A DNA stretch of 64,000 nucleotides, taken from assembly GCF_038630985.1 (NCBI RefSeq), contig NZ_CP152049.1, forward strand, positions 5,104,501 to 5,168,500, in the 5' to 3' direction. Each line of letters begins with the position of its first letter. The first letter of the stretch is position 1. Made by a program: the position numbers and the translations under genes. Source of the DNA: Paenibacillus sp. FSL H8-0548 (GTDB lineage: Bacteria > Bacillota > Bacilli > Paenibacillales > Paenibacillaceae). This document shows, piece after piece, positions 7,716-16,598 of this stretch. The notes beneath the pieces are model-generated. The model worked only from the letters and a program-made list of their open reading frames with translations. It did no database searches and was not told where the DNA came from.

Positions 7716-9233
7716 TTACTGCAATTCATCCGTTATTACCATTATAGACGAATGAGACGTGTCAGCAAAGACTATTGGCAGCCAGATCGTAAACTTCGTG
7801 CCATATCCCTCACGAGTTGTCACTTCTACAGACCCTTTATGCTCATCAATGATCCATTTCGCTATCGATAAGCCAAGACCCGTTCCAACGGTTACCCCTC
7901 GGGATTCGTCCGCCCGATAGAAGCGTTCAAAAATATGCGGAATTTCTTCCGGATTCATGCCAATGCCTGTATCTTGAATGATAAAACCGATTTGCTGTTC
8001 ATTCCTTACAGCAGCCAGCTCAATAGAGCCCTTTGGCGTATACTTGAAGCCATTTTCAATAAAGATAAACAGCAGCTGCTGCAAATAATTATGATTGGCA
8101 TTCACCCGTACTCCTTCTAGTGCAGAGAGATCCCCTACCTGCCATACAGCTGTACGAGGGAGCAGTTGGGCGCGACGAACAACCTCCTCTGTAAGCGGCA
8201 CTAAATCAAGCGCTGTCATCTCCATCGTATAGCCTGCATCAGCTCTTGCAAGCGCAAGCAAATCGTTGACTAAAGTACTCATACGAGTAGCCTCAGCAGA
8301 AATATCGCTCATCGATTCCTTAGACATCTCCCAGCGCTCCAAATCAAGCGGCATCCACTCTTCAGCATTAGAAGTGCTATTTGACTCCCGAACCTTATTC
8401 CACATTCGCTCTAACAGCTCAATATTGCCTCGAATCGTGGTAAGCGGCGTACGCAGCTCATGTGACGCATCGGATACGAATCTGCGCTGCGCCTTATATG
8501 CGTCATCGAGCTCATTATAGGCCATCTCTAATCGAGCTAGCATAACATTAAGCGTGCTTACAAGTCTTCCAATCTCATCCTTGGGACCCATAGCAGGAAT
8601 CCGCATGCTGAGATCAGCGCCGTTCTCGATCTGCTGTGTGGCTTGTATAACCTTCTCAATAGGACGCAGTGCTTGTCGCGCTATAAATAAACCGACAGTG
8701 AATGCAATAAGGACCACAATTAAAGACGCAAAAATAAGCGTTGTGCGGACTCCTTCTAGAAATCTTTCTTCATTGTAAGGGATTGTACCTACCTGAAGTA
8801 GCCCGACTAATGTTCCATCACTTAAATAGATCGGACGTTGATGGACCAGCATGCTGTACTTCACCTTACCAATCTCTACTTGAAGCTTGACTATCCCCTT
8901 CTCAGGATTCGTAGAAGAATCTGCATAAGGAATAACGTATTCCAGCTGTCGTAAATTATAGGATTGCTTAATCGCACCCTCTTTATAGTTTACAATCTGG
9001 ATATACATGTCTTTCTCTTCAATTCGCGATTGACGATCCACATCCAAATCAAGTTGATCCAGAAAATTGGTTCCGCCTGTAATTACTATATTGCGATCCT
9101 GTACTTTAAGCTGCTCTTTTAAATCGGAGTAAGTATTCCAATTGATAAACAAATAAATTGTAACGCCAAAAACAAGCAGAGTCACAGCAAGCAAGCCCGA
9201 ATACCAAAGCGTTAGCCGAAGTCTGATAGACAT
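7716..9233 (-). CDS. Membrane sensor histidine kinase (CssS-like context)
   Basis: 505 residues. TM1 is about 8-30, followed by an extracytoplasmic domain of about 130 residues and TM2 about 164-187. HAMP is 185-240, HisKA carries the phospho-His at H258 ([12 protein letters not shown]), and HATPase_c includes NGFKYTP, DTGIGM and [12 protein letters not shown]. It lies 5 nt downstream of its cognate response regulator gene. The htrA-type protease gene just upstream of the pair recalls B. subtilis CssRS/HtrB secretion stress, but the gene order differs and the link is inferred from proximity only. Confidence 0.9.
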   Translation of the reverse strand: MSIRLRLTLWYSGLLAVTLLVFGVTIYLFINWNTYSDLKEQLKVQDRNIVITGGTNFLDQLDLDVDRQSRIEEKDMYIQIVNYKEGAIKQSYNLRQLEYVIPYADSSTNPEKGIVKLQVEIGKVKYSMLVHQRPIYLSDGTLVGLLQVGTIPYNEERFLEGVRTTLIFASLIVVLIAFTVGLFIARQALRPIEKVIQATQQIENGADLSMRIPAMGPKDEIGRLVSTLNVMLARLEMAYNELDDAYKAQRRFVSDASHELRTPLTTIRGNIELLERMWNKVRESNSTSNAEEWMPLDLERWEMSKESMSDISAEATRMSTLVNDLLALARADAGYTMEMTALDLVPLTEEVVRRAQLLPRTAVWQVGDLSALEGVRVNANHNYLQQLLFIFIENGFKYTPKGSIELAAVRNEQQIGFIIQDTGIGMNPEEIPHIFERFYRADESRGVTVGTGLGLSIAKWIIDEHKGSVEVTTREGYGTKFTIWLPIVFADTSHSSIMVITDELQ

Positions 9234-9238
9234 ATTGC

Positions 9239-9931
9239 TTAACCTGCCTCTCCGCGCAGCACGTAGCCGGTGCCGCGAACCGTCTGAATAAGTCTATTTT
9301 TTCCTCCATCCTCTACCTTCTGGCGCAGCATCGCAATATACACCTCCAGCACATTCGATTCTCCGCTAAAGTCATAGCCCCATATTTTTTCCATAATCGC
9401 ATCGCGAGTGAGCACGCGGCGCGGATTTTGCATAAATAGCAGCAGCAAATCATATTCCTTGGAGGTCAGCTCAATTCGGCGTCCAGAGCGAACGGCTTCC
9501 CGCGCATCCATATCCAATATTAAATCTTCATAAAGAAGCTGATTGCTAGATTGATCAATCTTATCGGATTTACGGCGCAGCAATGCACGCGCCCGTGCAA
9601 GAAGCTCCTCAAGCGCAAATGGCTTAACAAGGTAATCATCTGCGCCCAGATCAAGCCCTTTAACGCGGTCAACGATGTCATCCTTTGCAGTAAGCATCAT
9701 AATCGGAACCGTGCTTCCGCTCTCCCGCACACGTCTGCAAACCTCCCAGCCATCTACTTGAGGCATCATAACGTCAAGAATAAGCAAATCCGGCTCTGTC
9801 TTAAGAAGTACCTTTAGTCCCTCCATTCCGTTAGAAGCCGTTGTCACCTCATAACCTTCAAATGCTAGACTTCTTCTCAATAAAGAAATAATTTTATCAT
9901 CATCATCTACCACTACAATATGCTGTCTCAT
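9239..9931 (-). CDS. OmpR-type response regulator, partner of the adjacent kinase
   Basis: About 230 residues. The receiver domain has VVDDDDKI, the phospho-Asp in LLILDVMMPQ, MLTAKDD and VKPFALEEL. The winged-helix domain includes ELTSKEYDLLLLF and EVYIAMLRQKVE. I start it at ATG 9931 (AGGGGG 8 nt upstream); a start at 9958 would run into the htrA terminator hairpin. The stop is 5 nt before the kinase start, so the two are co-translated. Confidence 0.92.
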   Translation of the reverse strand: MRQHIVVVDDDDKIISLLRRSLAFEGYEVTTASNGMEGLKVLLKTEPDLLILDVMMPQVDGWEVCRRVRESGSTVPIMMLTAKDDIVDRVKGLDLGADDYLVKPFALEELLARARALLRRKSDKIDQSSNQLLYEDLILDMDAREAVRSGRRIELTSKEYDLLLLFMQNPRRVLTRDAIMEKIWGYDFSGESNVLEVYIAMLRQKVEDGGKNRLIQTVRGTGYVLRGEAG

Positions 9932-9954
9932 CTGCATGTCCCCCTTCATTTGCA

Positions 9955-9994
9955 GCAAAAAGCACAGAGCCTGCTGTCTCTCTGCGCTTTTTGC
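9955..9994 (-). terminator. htrA terminator
   Basis: GCAAAAAGC...CAGAG pairs with CTCTG...GCTTTTTGC across an 8-9 nt loop, with one unpaired base per arm. It lies 29 nt past the htrA stop, separating the protease from the regulator/kinase pair, at least partly. Confidence 0.7.
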
Positions 9995-10022
9995 TACCCT
10001 TTCCTACATCGTCTAAGCGTTA

Positions 10023-11708
10023 TTACTGAGTAGGGTTATTTTTGTCGCCAATGACTACGTCGACATTTACGGCAGTGCCTTTACGAAGAACGTTTAATTG
10101 GACTTTATCGCCTACACTTTTTGCTTTAATAGCTTCAATTAATGCTGTTGTATTATCATATTTTTTTCCATCAATACCTGTAATTACATCGAATTGCTGC
10201 AGCCCGCCAAGATAAGCTGGTGAATTATAGTATACATTTTGAACAATAGAGCCTTCAACCGTCGTCATCCCTAGCTGCTTGGCAATATCAGCAGTTACAT
10301 CTCTCAGCTCAGCGCCGATGTAAGGTGCCGCAGGCTTCGGAATCTCTTTATCGTTTTTCAAGCTTTCCAATACTTCTTGAATTGTACTCGTAGGGATTGC
10401 AAAGCCGATGCCTTGTGCTTGTGAGCTTACAGCCGTATTGATGCCGACAACCTCACCTTTAATATTCATCAGCGGACCGCCGGAATTACCTGGATTGATG
10501 GAGGCATCCGTCTGCAGCAAGTGTTCGTAATTGCGCTCACCTTGTGTATCCTGAATATCAATCGGACGCTCCTTTGCGCTCAGAACGCCTACCGTTACCG
10601 TGTGGTCGAAGCCATATGGATTGCCAATCGCTACTACCCAGTCACCAATATTAATATTATCGGAGTTGCCAAGCGGCAGTGTCGGGAATGCTTCATCACC
10701 AGTAATCTTTAGTACTGCTAAGTCCAAATCATAGCTGGAGCCAAGCAATTCAGCCGTAAATGGTGTTTCATGGCCTTGTACAATGACTTTAATTTGATCA
10801 GAATCGCCAACTACATGCTGATTAGTTAATATATATCCCGTTGAATCGAAGAAAAAACCTGTTCCAATGCCCGATTGCTGCATGCTGTCCTTCTCGCCCC
10901 CCTGCCCTGCTTCCGGCTGAGTGGTGCCTGGGTAATTATCGCCAAAAAATTGACGAAAAAATGAATCGTCCAGCATACTGCTGCTGCTGCTTCGTTTTGC
11001 CGTATTGATATAGGTTTCGATTTTCACTACTGCCGGACTTGCGGTCTCGAACAATTGTGCAATATTATCCGGTCTTGCCGCGACTGTCGCTGCTCCACTT
11101 CCGGCAGCAGTGCCTGCTGAAGTTGAACCAGCGCCTGAGCCGCTAGATTGCGTGTTGGTAGTCAAAGTATTGCCATTCGTAAACCAATTGTTCATATCCG
11201 CTGCATACATCAAGGAGCCAACTAGCAATACCCCAACAAGAAAGGAGAGGAACATGGCTCTAAATGACGAGCGTCGCTGCTCACGCACCTGCCAAGGCCC
11301 CTTGGCGGATTGTGGAGACGGCGTGAAAGAACGAATTTGTGATTGCTGAGGGGCTCTTGGAGCGGCATTGCTAGGCTCGGCAATTGCTTCCTTCTGAACC
11401 TCCTGACCTAGACCAAACGCTGACGACGAGGAAGATGAGCCACCTGTATTTCCATAGGGCTGGTCTTGAATCAGCTTCGGCTGGTTAGCCTCACTGTCTG
11501 CTTGGGAAGATGCCCCATTCTCCTGAGAATTCGCTTTAAAAGGACCATATGAATAGTAATAAGATGGCTTAGCCGCTTGCTCCGGCGTCTCGTTCGAGAC
11601 CTCGGACTCCGCATTTATTCCACTTTCATTCTGATCAGCCGCACCTTGCGCATCTTCATTTTTACGAAAAAAATCATCAAAATCATTTTTTTTGTTTTGA
11701 TCATCCAT
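10023..11708 (-). CDS. htrA: HtrA-type membrane-anchored serine protease
   Basis: 561 residues. It has a long, low-complexity cytoplasmic N-terminal region (1-145, Gln/Asn/Ser rich), one TM helix (about 151-170), a Ser/Thr/Gly linker (about 180-215), a trypsin-like domain and one PDZ domain (about 440-550). The catalytic triad is intact: H298 (TNQHVVG), D329 (DLDLAVLK) and S409 (NPGNSGGPL). DegP/HtrA proteases degrade or refold misfolded secreted proteins at the cell surface. The N-terminal extension is longer than in B. subtilis HtrA/YyxA (about 400-450 residues). It precedes a two-component pair in the same orientation. Confidence 0.93.
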   Translation of the reverse strand: MDDQNKKNDFDDFFRKNEDAQGAADQNESGINAESEVSNETPEQAAKPSYYYSYGPFKANSQENGASSQADSEANQPKLIQDQPYGNTGGSSSSSSAFGLGQEVQKEAIAEPSNAAPRAPQQSQIRSFTPSPQSAKGPWQVREQRRSSFRAMFLSFLVGVLLVGSLMYAADMNNWFTNGNTLTTNTQSSGSGAGSTSAGTAAGSGAATVAARPDNIAQLFETASPAVVKIETYINTAKRSSSSSMLDDSFFRQFFGDNYPGTTQPEAGQGGEKDSMQQSGIGTGFFFDSTGYILTNQHVVGDSDQIKVIVQGHETPFTAELLGSSYDLDLAVLKITGDEAFPTLPLGNSDNINIGDWVVAIGNPYGFDHTVTVGVLSAKERPIDIQDTQGERNYEHLLQTDASINPGNSGGPLMNIKGEVVGINTAVSSQAQGIGFAIPTSTIQEVLESLKNDKEIPKPAAPYIGAELRDVTADIAKQLGMTTVEGSIVQNVYYNSPAYLGGLQQFDVITGIDGKKYDNTTALIEAIKAKSVGDKVQLNVLRKGTAVNVDVVIGDKNNPTQ

Positions 11709-11840
11709 GTACGTTCTCCTCCTTGAATCTTATTCCATCATGCCTCTAAACTGCTCTCGTTTAGACACATGCTCATTTAATATAGTTCTATCATGCACAT
11801 TCTACCTTAAAACAAACTTAAAAGGAATTTAAAAAGAAAT

Positions 11841-11878
11841 AAAAAAACGTATCCAATTGCATATGGATACGTTTTTTT
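11841..11878. terminator. Terminator between the YugN-like gene and htrA
   Basis: A perfect 15-bp stem (11841-11855 with 11864-11878) with an A7 run before and a T7 run after, so it can act in both directions. It lies 26 nt past the YugN-like stop. Confidence 0.85.
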
Positions 11879-11903
11879 CTCGAAAATCTATACGTATAAA
11901 ACA

Positions 11904-12317
11904 TCATTCAGGAAATAGCTGCTCAACCTCGTTCATCACTTGCTTAGCTTGCTCAACCCATTGCGACTCAACCTTCGCATCAGGATCTGAAGGAGATTGA
12001 AACTGATCGAATAGAGCGCCAACGACACGCACAGACGCTTCAGGGTCATTTCCTTCCCGGTATAAATGCTTAAGTACATAAGGCGTCCCGAGCTTGATCG
12101 TAGCATCAGTATCCTTATCTTCAATATCGATATGCCCTACAACGACACCAAACGGAATACGAAGCCATACTTTATGCTCTTCATCAAGCGAGCGATCAAA
12201 GGAGCCTCCATCGTATTCCCAGTTTCCGCCTAACGTAAACCGCTGCGATTCCAGCAGCTCCTTCGTCTCCAAAAAATGTTTCTCCCGTGACTCCAGCACG
12301 GATGAGATCGGTATCAT
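11904..12317 (-). CDS. YugN-like family protein
   Basis: A 137-residue soluble protein of unknown function. The pattern GGNWEYDGGSFDRSLD, then VWLRIPF, then a segment ATIKLGTPYVLKHLY and a C-terminal amphipathic helix, resembles the small Bacillus YugN family. It has no signal peptide or membrane segment. It lies 77 bp after liaR on the same strand with no obvious terminator in that gap, so it may be read through from the lia operon. The family call rests on motif memory, not a search. Confidence 0.65.
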   Translation of the reverse strand: MIPISSVLESREKHFLETKELLESQRFTLGGNWEYDGGSFDRSLDEEHKVWLRIPFGVVVGHIDIEDKDTDATIKLGTPYVLKHLYREGNDPEASVRVVGALFDQFQSPSDPDAKVESQWVEQAKQVMNEVEQLFPE

Positions 12318-12394
12318 GACAGCTACTCCTTTACACTAGCTTCGGGCTAATTCTTTTTTTTGCTAGTAGGTAGTATACCCGCCCTTATTAACCT

Positions 12395-13060
12395 TTATGT
12401 GCGATTAGCCCAACCTTTGCGGTGAGCAAGCACGGCAAGCTGTGTACGATCATCAAGCTCGCATTTCATCAACAAATTGCTGACATGGGTTTTTACCGTC
12501 TTAATGCTAATATGAAGTTCTTCTGCAATTTCTTTATTGGACTGGCCATCGGCAATTAGCAGGAGCACTTCCTTCTCTCGCTCCGTTAATCCCTCGTCGC
12601 CAGCTTTCGCTGTACGCTGTCTTAAGCCTCTCGTCAGCGCTTGAGATACATCAGCGGTCATTACTGGCATGCCCTTAAATGCACCGCTGATCGCATAAAT
12701 GAGCTCCTCCGCTGAAACGGTTTTGAGCACATAGCTGACAGCTCCTGCTTCGATGGCTCCATATACCTTCTCATCCTCGAGAAAGCTGGTCAGCATAACG
12801 ATTTTCATCGTTGGAAATCCAGCAATGATTTCTCTCGTCGCCTCGATCCCATCCATCCCCGGCATCATCAAATCCATCAAAATAATATCAGGCCGCTTCT
12901 CATCTGTACTGCCTTTCAACAAATCGATTGCCGCTTGTCCGTTGCTTGCTTCTGCAATAACCTCAAATCTCGGTTCCAGCATTAAATACGTTCGAAGTCC
13001 CGTTCTCACCATATCATGATCATCAACGATCATTATTTTTATGGACTCAGCTTCCTTCAT
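12395..13060 (-). CDS. liaR: LiaR-like NarL/FixJ response regulator
   Basis: 221 residues. The receiver domain has IVDDHDMVR, the phospho-Asp in IILMDLMMPGMDG and VMLTSF. The LuxR-type helix-turn-helix follows: GLTEREKEVLLLIADGQSNKEIAEELHISIKTVKTHV. The start overlaps the end of liaS by 14 nt, so the two are translationally coupled. In Bacillus the LiaFSR system responds to cell-wall antibiotics acting on the lipid II cycle. The order liaF-liaS-liaR is preserved; no liaIH effector operon is in the window. Confidence 0.9.
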   Translation of the reverse strand: MKEAESIKIMIVDDHDMVRTGLRTYLMLEPRFEVIAEASNGQAAIDLLKGSTDEKRPDIILMDLMMPGMDGIEATREIIAGFPTMKIVMLTSFLEDEKVYGAIEAGAVSYVLKTVSAEELIYAISGAFKGMPVMTADVSQALTRGLRQRTAKAGDEGLTEREKEVLLLIADGQSNKEIAEELHISIKTVKTHVSNLLMKCELDDRTQLAVLAHRKGWANRT

Positions 13061-14090
13061 CGTTCGTACTCCCCCGCAACATTTTAGGTATCGTTACTTT
13101 AACTCTTGTCCCGCTTCCAGGCTTACTCCATATTTCAGCCGAACCGCCCAGCTTCTGAGCACGCTCCTGCATCGTAGAAAGTCCATAGGAGCCTCGTCTC
13201 ACCTCATCTGGCTTAAACCCAATTCCGTCATCCTGCAATACCATAACAACCTGTCTTTCATTATCCGCGAGCGACAGCGTGCAACCGCTCGCTCCTGCAT
13301 GCTTCACAATGTTGGCCATCGCTTCCTGCGCAATAAGAAAAAACTGATGCTCCATCGCCTCTGAAGGGAGCTCCTTCATTCGCCATTCCAGCTCGCCCTG
13401 CAAATTGTTTTGACGGCAATAATCAGGAAACCATTTATCAAGCGCTTCATATAAAGTTCGTCCTTCAAGCTCCATTGGACGCAGCTGCGCAATAAAATTT
13501 CTCATTTGCTTCTGTGCCAGGTTTGACATATTGACGAGCTGCTCTAGTACAGAATCAGCCCGTTCACGATCAATCTGCTGAAGCTTTGGAAGTGAAGAGG
13601 CGCACATATGAATAGCAAATAGCTGCTGACTGACGGTATCATGCAAATCTCTCGCGAGCCGCTTCCGCTCCTCGAGCACAGCCGCCTCATTTGAAGCAGA
13701 CTCCGTCATCACATATTCTTCGCCGCGCATTTGCAGCCATTTCATCTTCTCTTCCATTTGCTCTGCCAGCTCGTTAAATTCTCGGTAAACTTCAATAAAG
13801 GAATTATGCCCGCCTTCCGTAATCCGAACGCCAAAATTACCATTTGCCGCTTGCTTTAAAGATAAATGAAGCGTGTCAATTCGCCGCCCGATACGCTGAG
13901 CAGCCCAGTAACCGAACGTTGCACTCACAAGAAGGAAGACGGAGGCGGCCAGCAGGCGCACCTCCGTCTTACCTGTTTCCTCCACAAGCCCTTTCCATAA
14001 GAGCGCTCCAAGCAATAAGGACGTGACAGAGGATATCATGAACATTCCGATGAGCTCCCATTTTCCGCTCCTCAAAAACCGCACCATCAT
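13047..14090 (-). CDS. liaS: LiaS-like sensor histidine kinase
   Basis: 347 residues. Two TM helices (about 13-32 and 45-63) are separated by only a short external loop, as in intramembrane-sensing kinases, followed by HAMP (about 66-120). A HisKA_3 dimerisation domain has the phospho-His in LARDLHDTVSQQLF. The HATPase domain has DDGIGF and GLSTMQERAQKLGG. It is located between liaF (6 nt gap) and liaR (14 nt overlap). The tiny sensor loop fits the model in which LiaF, not the kinase itself, senses envelope stress. Confidence 0.9.
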   Translation of the reverse strand: MMVRFLRSGKWELIGMFMISSVTSLLLGALLWKGLVEETGKTEVRLLAASVFLLVSATFGYWAAQRIGRRIDTLHLSLKQAANGNFGVRITEGGHNSFIEVYREFNELAEQMEEKMKWLQMRGEEYVMTESASNEAAVLEERKRLARDLHDTVSQQLFAIHMCASSLPKLQQIDRERADSVLEQLVNMSNLAQKQMRNFIAQLRPMELEGRTLYEALDKWFPDYCRQNNLQGELEWRMKELPSEAMEHQFFLIAQEAMANIVKHAGASGCTLSLADNERQVVMVLQDDGIGFKPDEVRRGSYGLSTMQERAQKLGGSAEIWSKPGSGTRVKVTIPKMLRGSTNDEGS

Positions 14091-14096
14091 GTCAGA

Positions 14097-15110
14097 TCAC
14101 CCTACCTTTGTAACACGAACGTCACCGATAAACGTACTGACAACCAGCTTTATTTTCTTGTCCGATTCTTGGTAGGATGGCGATTGGATATTGATATTCG
14201 TAAACAATCCGCCTTCCTTCTGGCCTAGAATTTTCACATCGCCGATAAATGCACTGGAAACGACCTGCACACCTACCTCATAGTCATTAGGAACAAAAAC
14301 CTTCACATCGCCGATAAAGGAAGAAACGTTAATTATTGTTTCACCTGCGGATACCTGCGCCTTAGTTAAATCCAGCACCGTATCGCCAATAAAATGAGAA
14401 ATGTTAAGCGGCTTCAAATCCCAATAATCTTGACCGATGTGAATATCGCCTATAAAACCAGACCGTGTCTGCACATTCGGATCGCTATGATTCCACCACT
14501 CCACATGCTCATGATTCTGTTTCTTCCACTCCTGGGCGTTTTTCTTATATTCAAACTTATGCTCTTTTTTCCATTCCTTAAATTCTTTCTTGTTAGTAGG
14601 AAAGCCCCCGAATCCATCCTCTCCCTTGTCTTCTTGCTTCTGCTCTTGCCCCTTCATGGTGAAAGACTCCTTAGTAGGATCAGGATGCAGCGGCGGTGCG
14701 GGTGGGACAGCGGTGTCCTCAGAAAAAGGACGGTACGACTTCCAGTCATCCTTCGGAGGCTCGTTGCGCTTCGATTTAGGCTTCCATATTAAATTAATTC
14801 CTATGAGAATAACGACAACCGGCCAAATGTAAGGAACAATGTCACCGACCGACCAATCGAACAGCTCTAGATTGCGGCCTAGGAATATACATCCGACAAG
14901 CAGAACGACCGCTCCCCACCAGCCTGAGCCATTCGAACGCTGGGACAGCAAGCCGCTTACCCCCCAAAAAATGAGGATGACGGGCCAATAGGTAGAAATG
15001 AGATTGCCAATATCAAAAGTCACATGACCTGTTTGCCTAAGCAGAAATAAAAGGCCAATTGCAATGATAACCAATCCAGTAAATACTCGGTTTGCAAAAT
15101 TACCGTTCAA
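14097..15110 (-). CDS. liaF: LiaF-like membrane regulator of cell-envelope stress
   Basis: 337 residues. Four TM helices lie in the first 100 residues. A charged linker (about 105-195) is rich in Lys/Glu/Trp, and the C-terminal beta-solenoid-like domain repeats an F-I-G-D motif five times at roughly 20-40 residue spacing (GFIGDIHIG, HFIGDTVLDL, SFIGDVKVF, AFIGDVKIL, TFIGDVRVT). In Bacillus LiaF inhibits LiaS in the absence of stress. It is the first gene of the liaFSR unit. Confidence 0.88.
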   Translation of the reverse strand: MNGNFANRVFTGLVIIAIGLLFLLRQTGHVTFDIGNLISTYWPVILIFWGVSGLLSQRSNGSGWWGAVVLLVGCIFLGRNLELFDWSVGDIVPYIWPVVVILIGINLIWKPKSKRNEPPKDDWKSYRPFSEDTAVPPAPPLHPDPTKESFTMKGQEQKQEDKGEDGFGGFPTNKKEFKEWKKEHKFEYKKNAQEWKKQNHEHVEWWNHSDPNVQTRSGFIGDIHIGQDYWDLKPLNISHFIGDTVLDLTKAQVSAGETIINVSSFIGDVKVFVPNDYEVGVQVVSSAFIGDVKILGQKEGGLFTNINIQSPSYQESDKKIKLVVSTFIGDVRVTKVG

Positions 15111-15620
15111 ACGGCACCAGCTCCTTACGATTCCATCGTTGTTTGATATTTTCAGTATAACGGACTGCAGCGAATAGAAAAAGGGACGTCCGGTTGAAAT
15201 TACAATCGGTCTCTAGACCGAGCAGCTGTACAATTTATCCAATTCAACTTATCTTCTATAAAAGATGAACTAGAAATTTCTAGCTGCGTACGACCCGAAA
15301 TTCGCTATTGCCTGCAATAAAGTCTCCGCTCGATTAAGGAGAAGCACCTACACTGCACTTTCTACAATGAAAACCCCACATGAGAGCTGTTTCAGACCGC
15401 TACATTGTACTTTTGCACTAGAATGAGCGCCAAATCAACGAATATCACCCTAGAATAGGCCATCTATTGCACAAACTACAGTGTACGTACCCTAGTTAGG
15501 CGAGTAACGTCGATTACGGTGTACAAACTGCAACGCAGCCTCTTCCTATAGCGCTGACCCCGTCGAGCTAGCACGACCAATCTAAAAACCAGAGAAAGAA
15601 AGCTAAAGTAACCCACTAGC
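15111..15620. other. Non-coding spacer with degenerate repeats
   Basis: No gene was found in this 510-bp stretch. It holds GGTCT/CTAGACC (around 15210), and repeated phrases built on CTACA-TG-ACTTT...AATGA at about 15348-15370 and 15399-15425, with further related CTACAGTGTACGT and ACGGTGTACAAACTGCA segments at about 15475-15535. The style resembles the intergenic repeats near 40.7 kb but is not the same sequence. Confidence 0.5.
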
Positions 15621-15690
15621 TCCGTTGAACAACAGATTTACGTTTTGGGCGCTGTGCGAGTAGAACATTCCTAAGGGTCGCGGTTGCAGC
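15621..15690. repeat. Second (half) copy of the 2.03-2.10 kb intergenic repeat
   Basis: The segment GCGCTGTGCGAGTAGAACAT and its flanks, up to GGTTGCAGC, aligns with 2030-2100 at roughly 75-80% identity. The right-hand arms of the palindrome seen at 2134-2186 are absent; the SASP terminator begins instead. Confidence 0.6.
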
Positions 15691-15698
15691 AAAAAAAA

Positions 15699-15719
15699 GA
15701 GGAGCCGTATAGGCTCCTC
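15699..15719 (-). terminator. Terminator of the SASP gene
   Basis: GAGGAGCC/GGCTCCTC with a 5-nt loop, followed on the minus strand by eight T residues. Confidence 0.85.
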
Positions 15720-15752
15720 CCTCATTCCTTGTTATGACACGCCAAAAAGAAT

Positions 15753-15881
15753 TTACTTTTCTGCTTTTTGTTGAGCATTGTTTGCTGCTTGTTTGCCAGC
15801 TGCATTGTTTTGATTTAGTTCCTGAGAGAATTCTGCATTGTATTGATTATTTTGTGCTTTATTATTTTTGTTTTTAGCCAT
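15753..15881 (-). CDS. Small acid-soluble spore protein, gamma type
   Basis: 42 residues, very rich in Asn, Gln, Ala and Lys, with no hydrophobic segment. It carries the element YNAEFSQELNQ, resembling the GTEFASETN repeats of gamma-type SASPs, which serve as an amino-acid store in the spore and are cleaved by GPR protease. The ribosome site GGGAGGTGA lies 8 nt upstream of ATG 15881, and a strong terminator follows. Composition and the start region (MAKNKNN) fit Paenibacillus SspE-like proteins. The family assignment is by pattern only. Confidence 0.7.
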   Translation of the reverse strand: MAKNKNNKAQNNQYNAEFSQELNQNNAAGKQAANNAQQKAEK

Positions 15882-15943
15882 TGTGTACTCACCTCCCGTT
15901 TCATTGATAGTATGGCAATATCATTGATTAATATACGGGCAAT

Positions 15944-16540
15944 TTATGATTCCAGATACGTCTGTGGAATCGGTTTTCCAGCTTCTACAGCCTGATTAAT
16001 TTGGTTCAGCCAAGCCTGCGATAGCTTTCCAGTGCCTATGCGCAGCACCTCTACATGAACGGTTCGCTTGCCCCATTGCTCATATACCTGCTTAATCGTT
16101 TCAAAATACAAATCGATCTTTTTACCCTTTATCGCCGAACCTGTATCTGCCACAACTCCATATCCGTATCCAGGGATATACAGCAAAGTGCCTATCGGAA
16201 ATAGCCTCGGATCTGCTGCAATCGTCGAAACCTGATCTCTACGAACCTTGACACCTGAATACGTAATGCCATATTGCGGATGACCAGGCCGTTTCCCTGT
16301 TGATTCTACACCTGCTGTATAACCGGTAGCGATGACTTCGACCGTATCCAGCCTGCCCTGCTTCGATATACGGGCGGCTGCTTCCAAATCATCATCGCGC
16401 TTGCCAGCTAGCTCGTTATGCTGCGGGGCAGCCCCCTCATTTGACGCTGAGCAGCTTATTGTATTTATACCTATCATGCTGAAACTCAAAAGCAATAAAG
16501 CGACCAATCCTTTTTTCATATCAAAAAAGCTTGTGACCAT
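15944..16540 (-). CDS. yuiC: 3D-domain protein, YuiC-like (secreted, peptidoglycan-related)
   Basis: About 198 residues. A signal peptide or N-terminal anchor ([18 protein letters not shown]...) starts at about residue 8. A 3D (Asp-Asp-Asp) domain follows: [61 protein letters not shown]. This fold is shared with MltA/EG45-type lytic enzymes, and YuiC-type proteins (Sps) cleave peptidoglycan in Firmicutes. ATG 16540 has GAGGAGG about 9 nt upstream; an earlier ATG at 16582 lacks one. It is located 58 nt downstream of thrS. Confidence 0.85.
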   Translation of the reverse strand: MVTSFFDMKKGLVALLLLSFSMIGINTISCSASNEGAAPQHNELAGKRDDDLEAAARISKQGRLDTVEVIATGYTAGVESTGKRPGHPQYGITYSGVKVRRDQVSTIAADPRLFPIGTLLYIPGYGYGVVADTGSAIKGKKIDLYFETIKQVYEQWGKRTVHVEVLRIGTGKLSQAWLNQINQAVEAGKPIPQTYLES

Positions 16541-16598
16541 CGGGTACTTCCTCCTCAGAAGAATAATGCCCCAATGGCACAAGCTTTATGCGTTTCTA

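Noticed and set aside
7673..7729. Longer ispH start at ATG 7729
   Set aside because: It overlaps the kinase gene, lacks a ribosome site and adds residues not seen in IspH homologues; GTG 7672 fits better.
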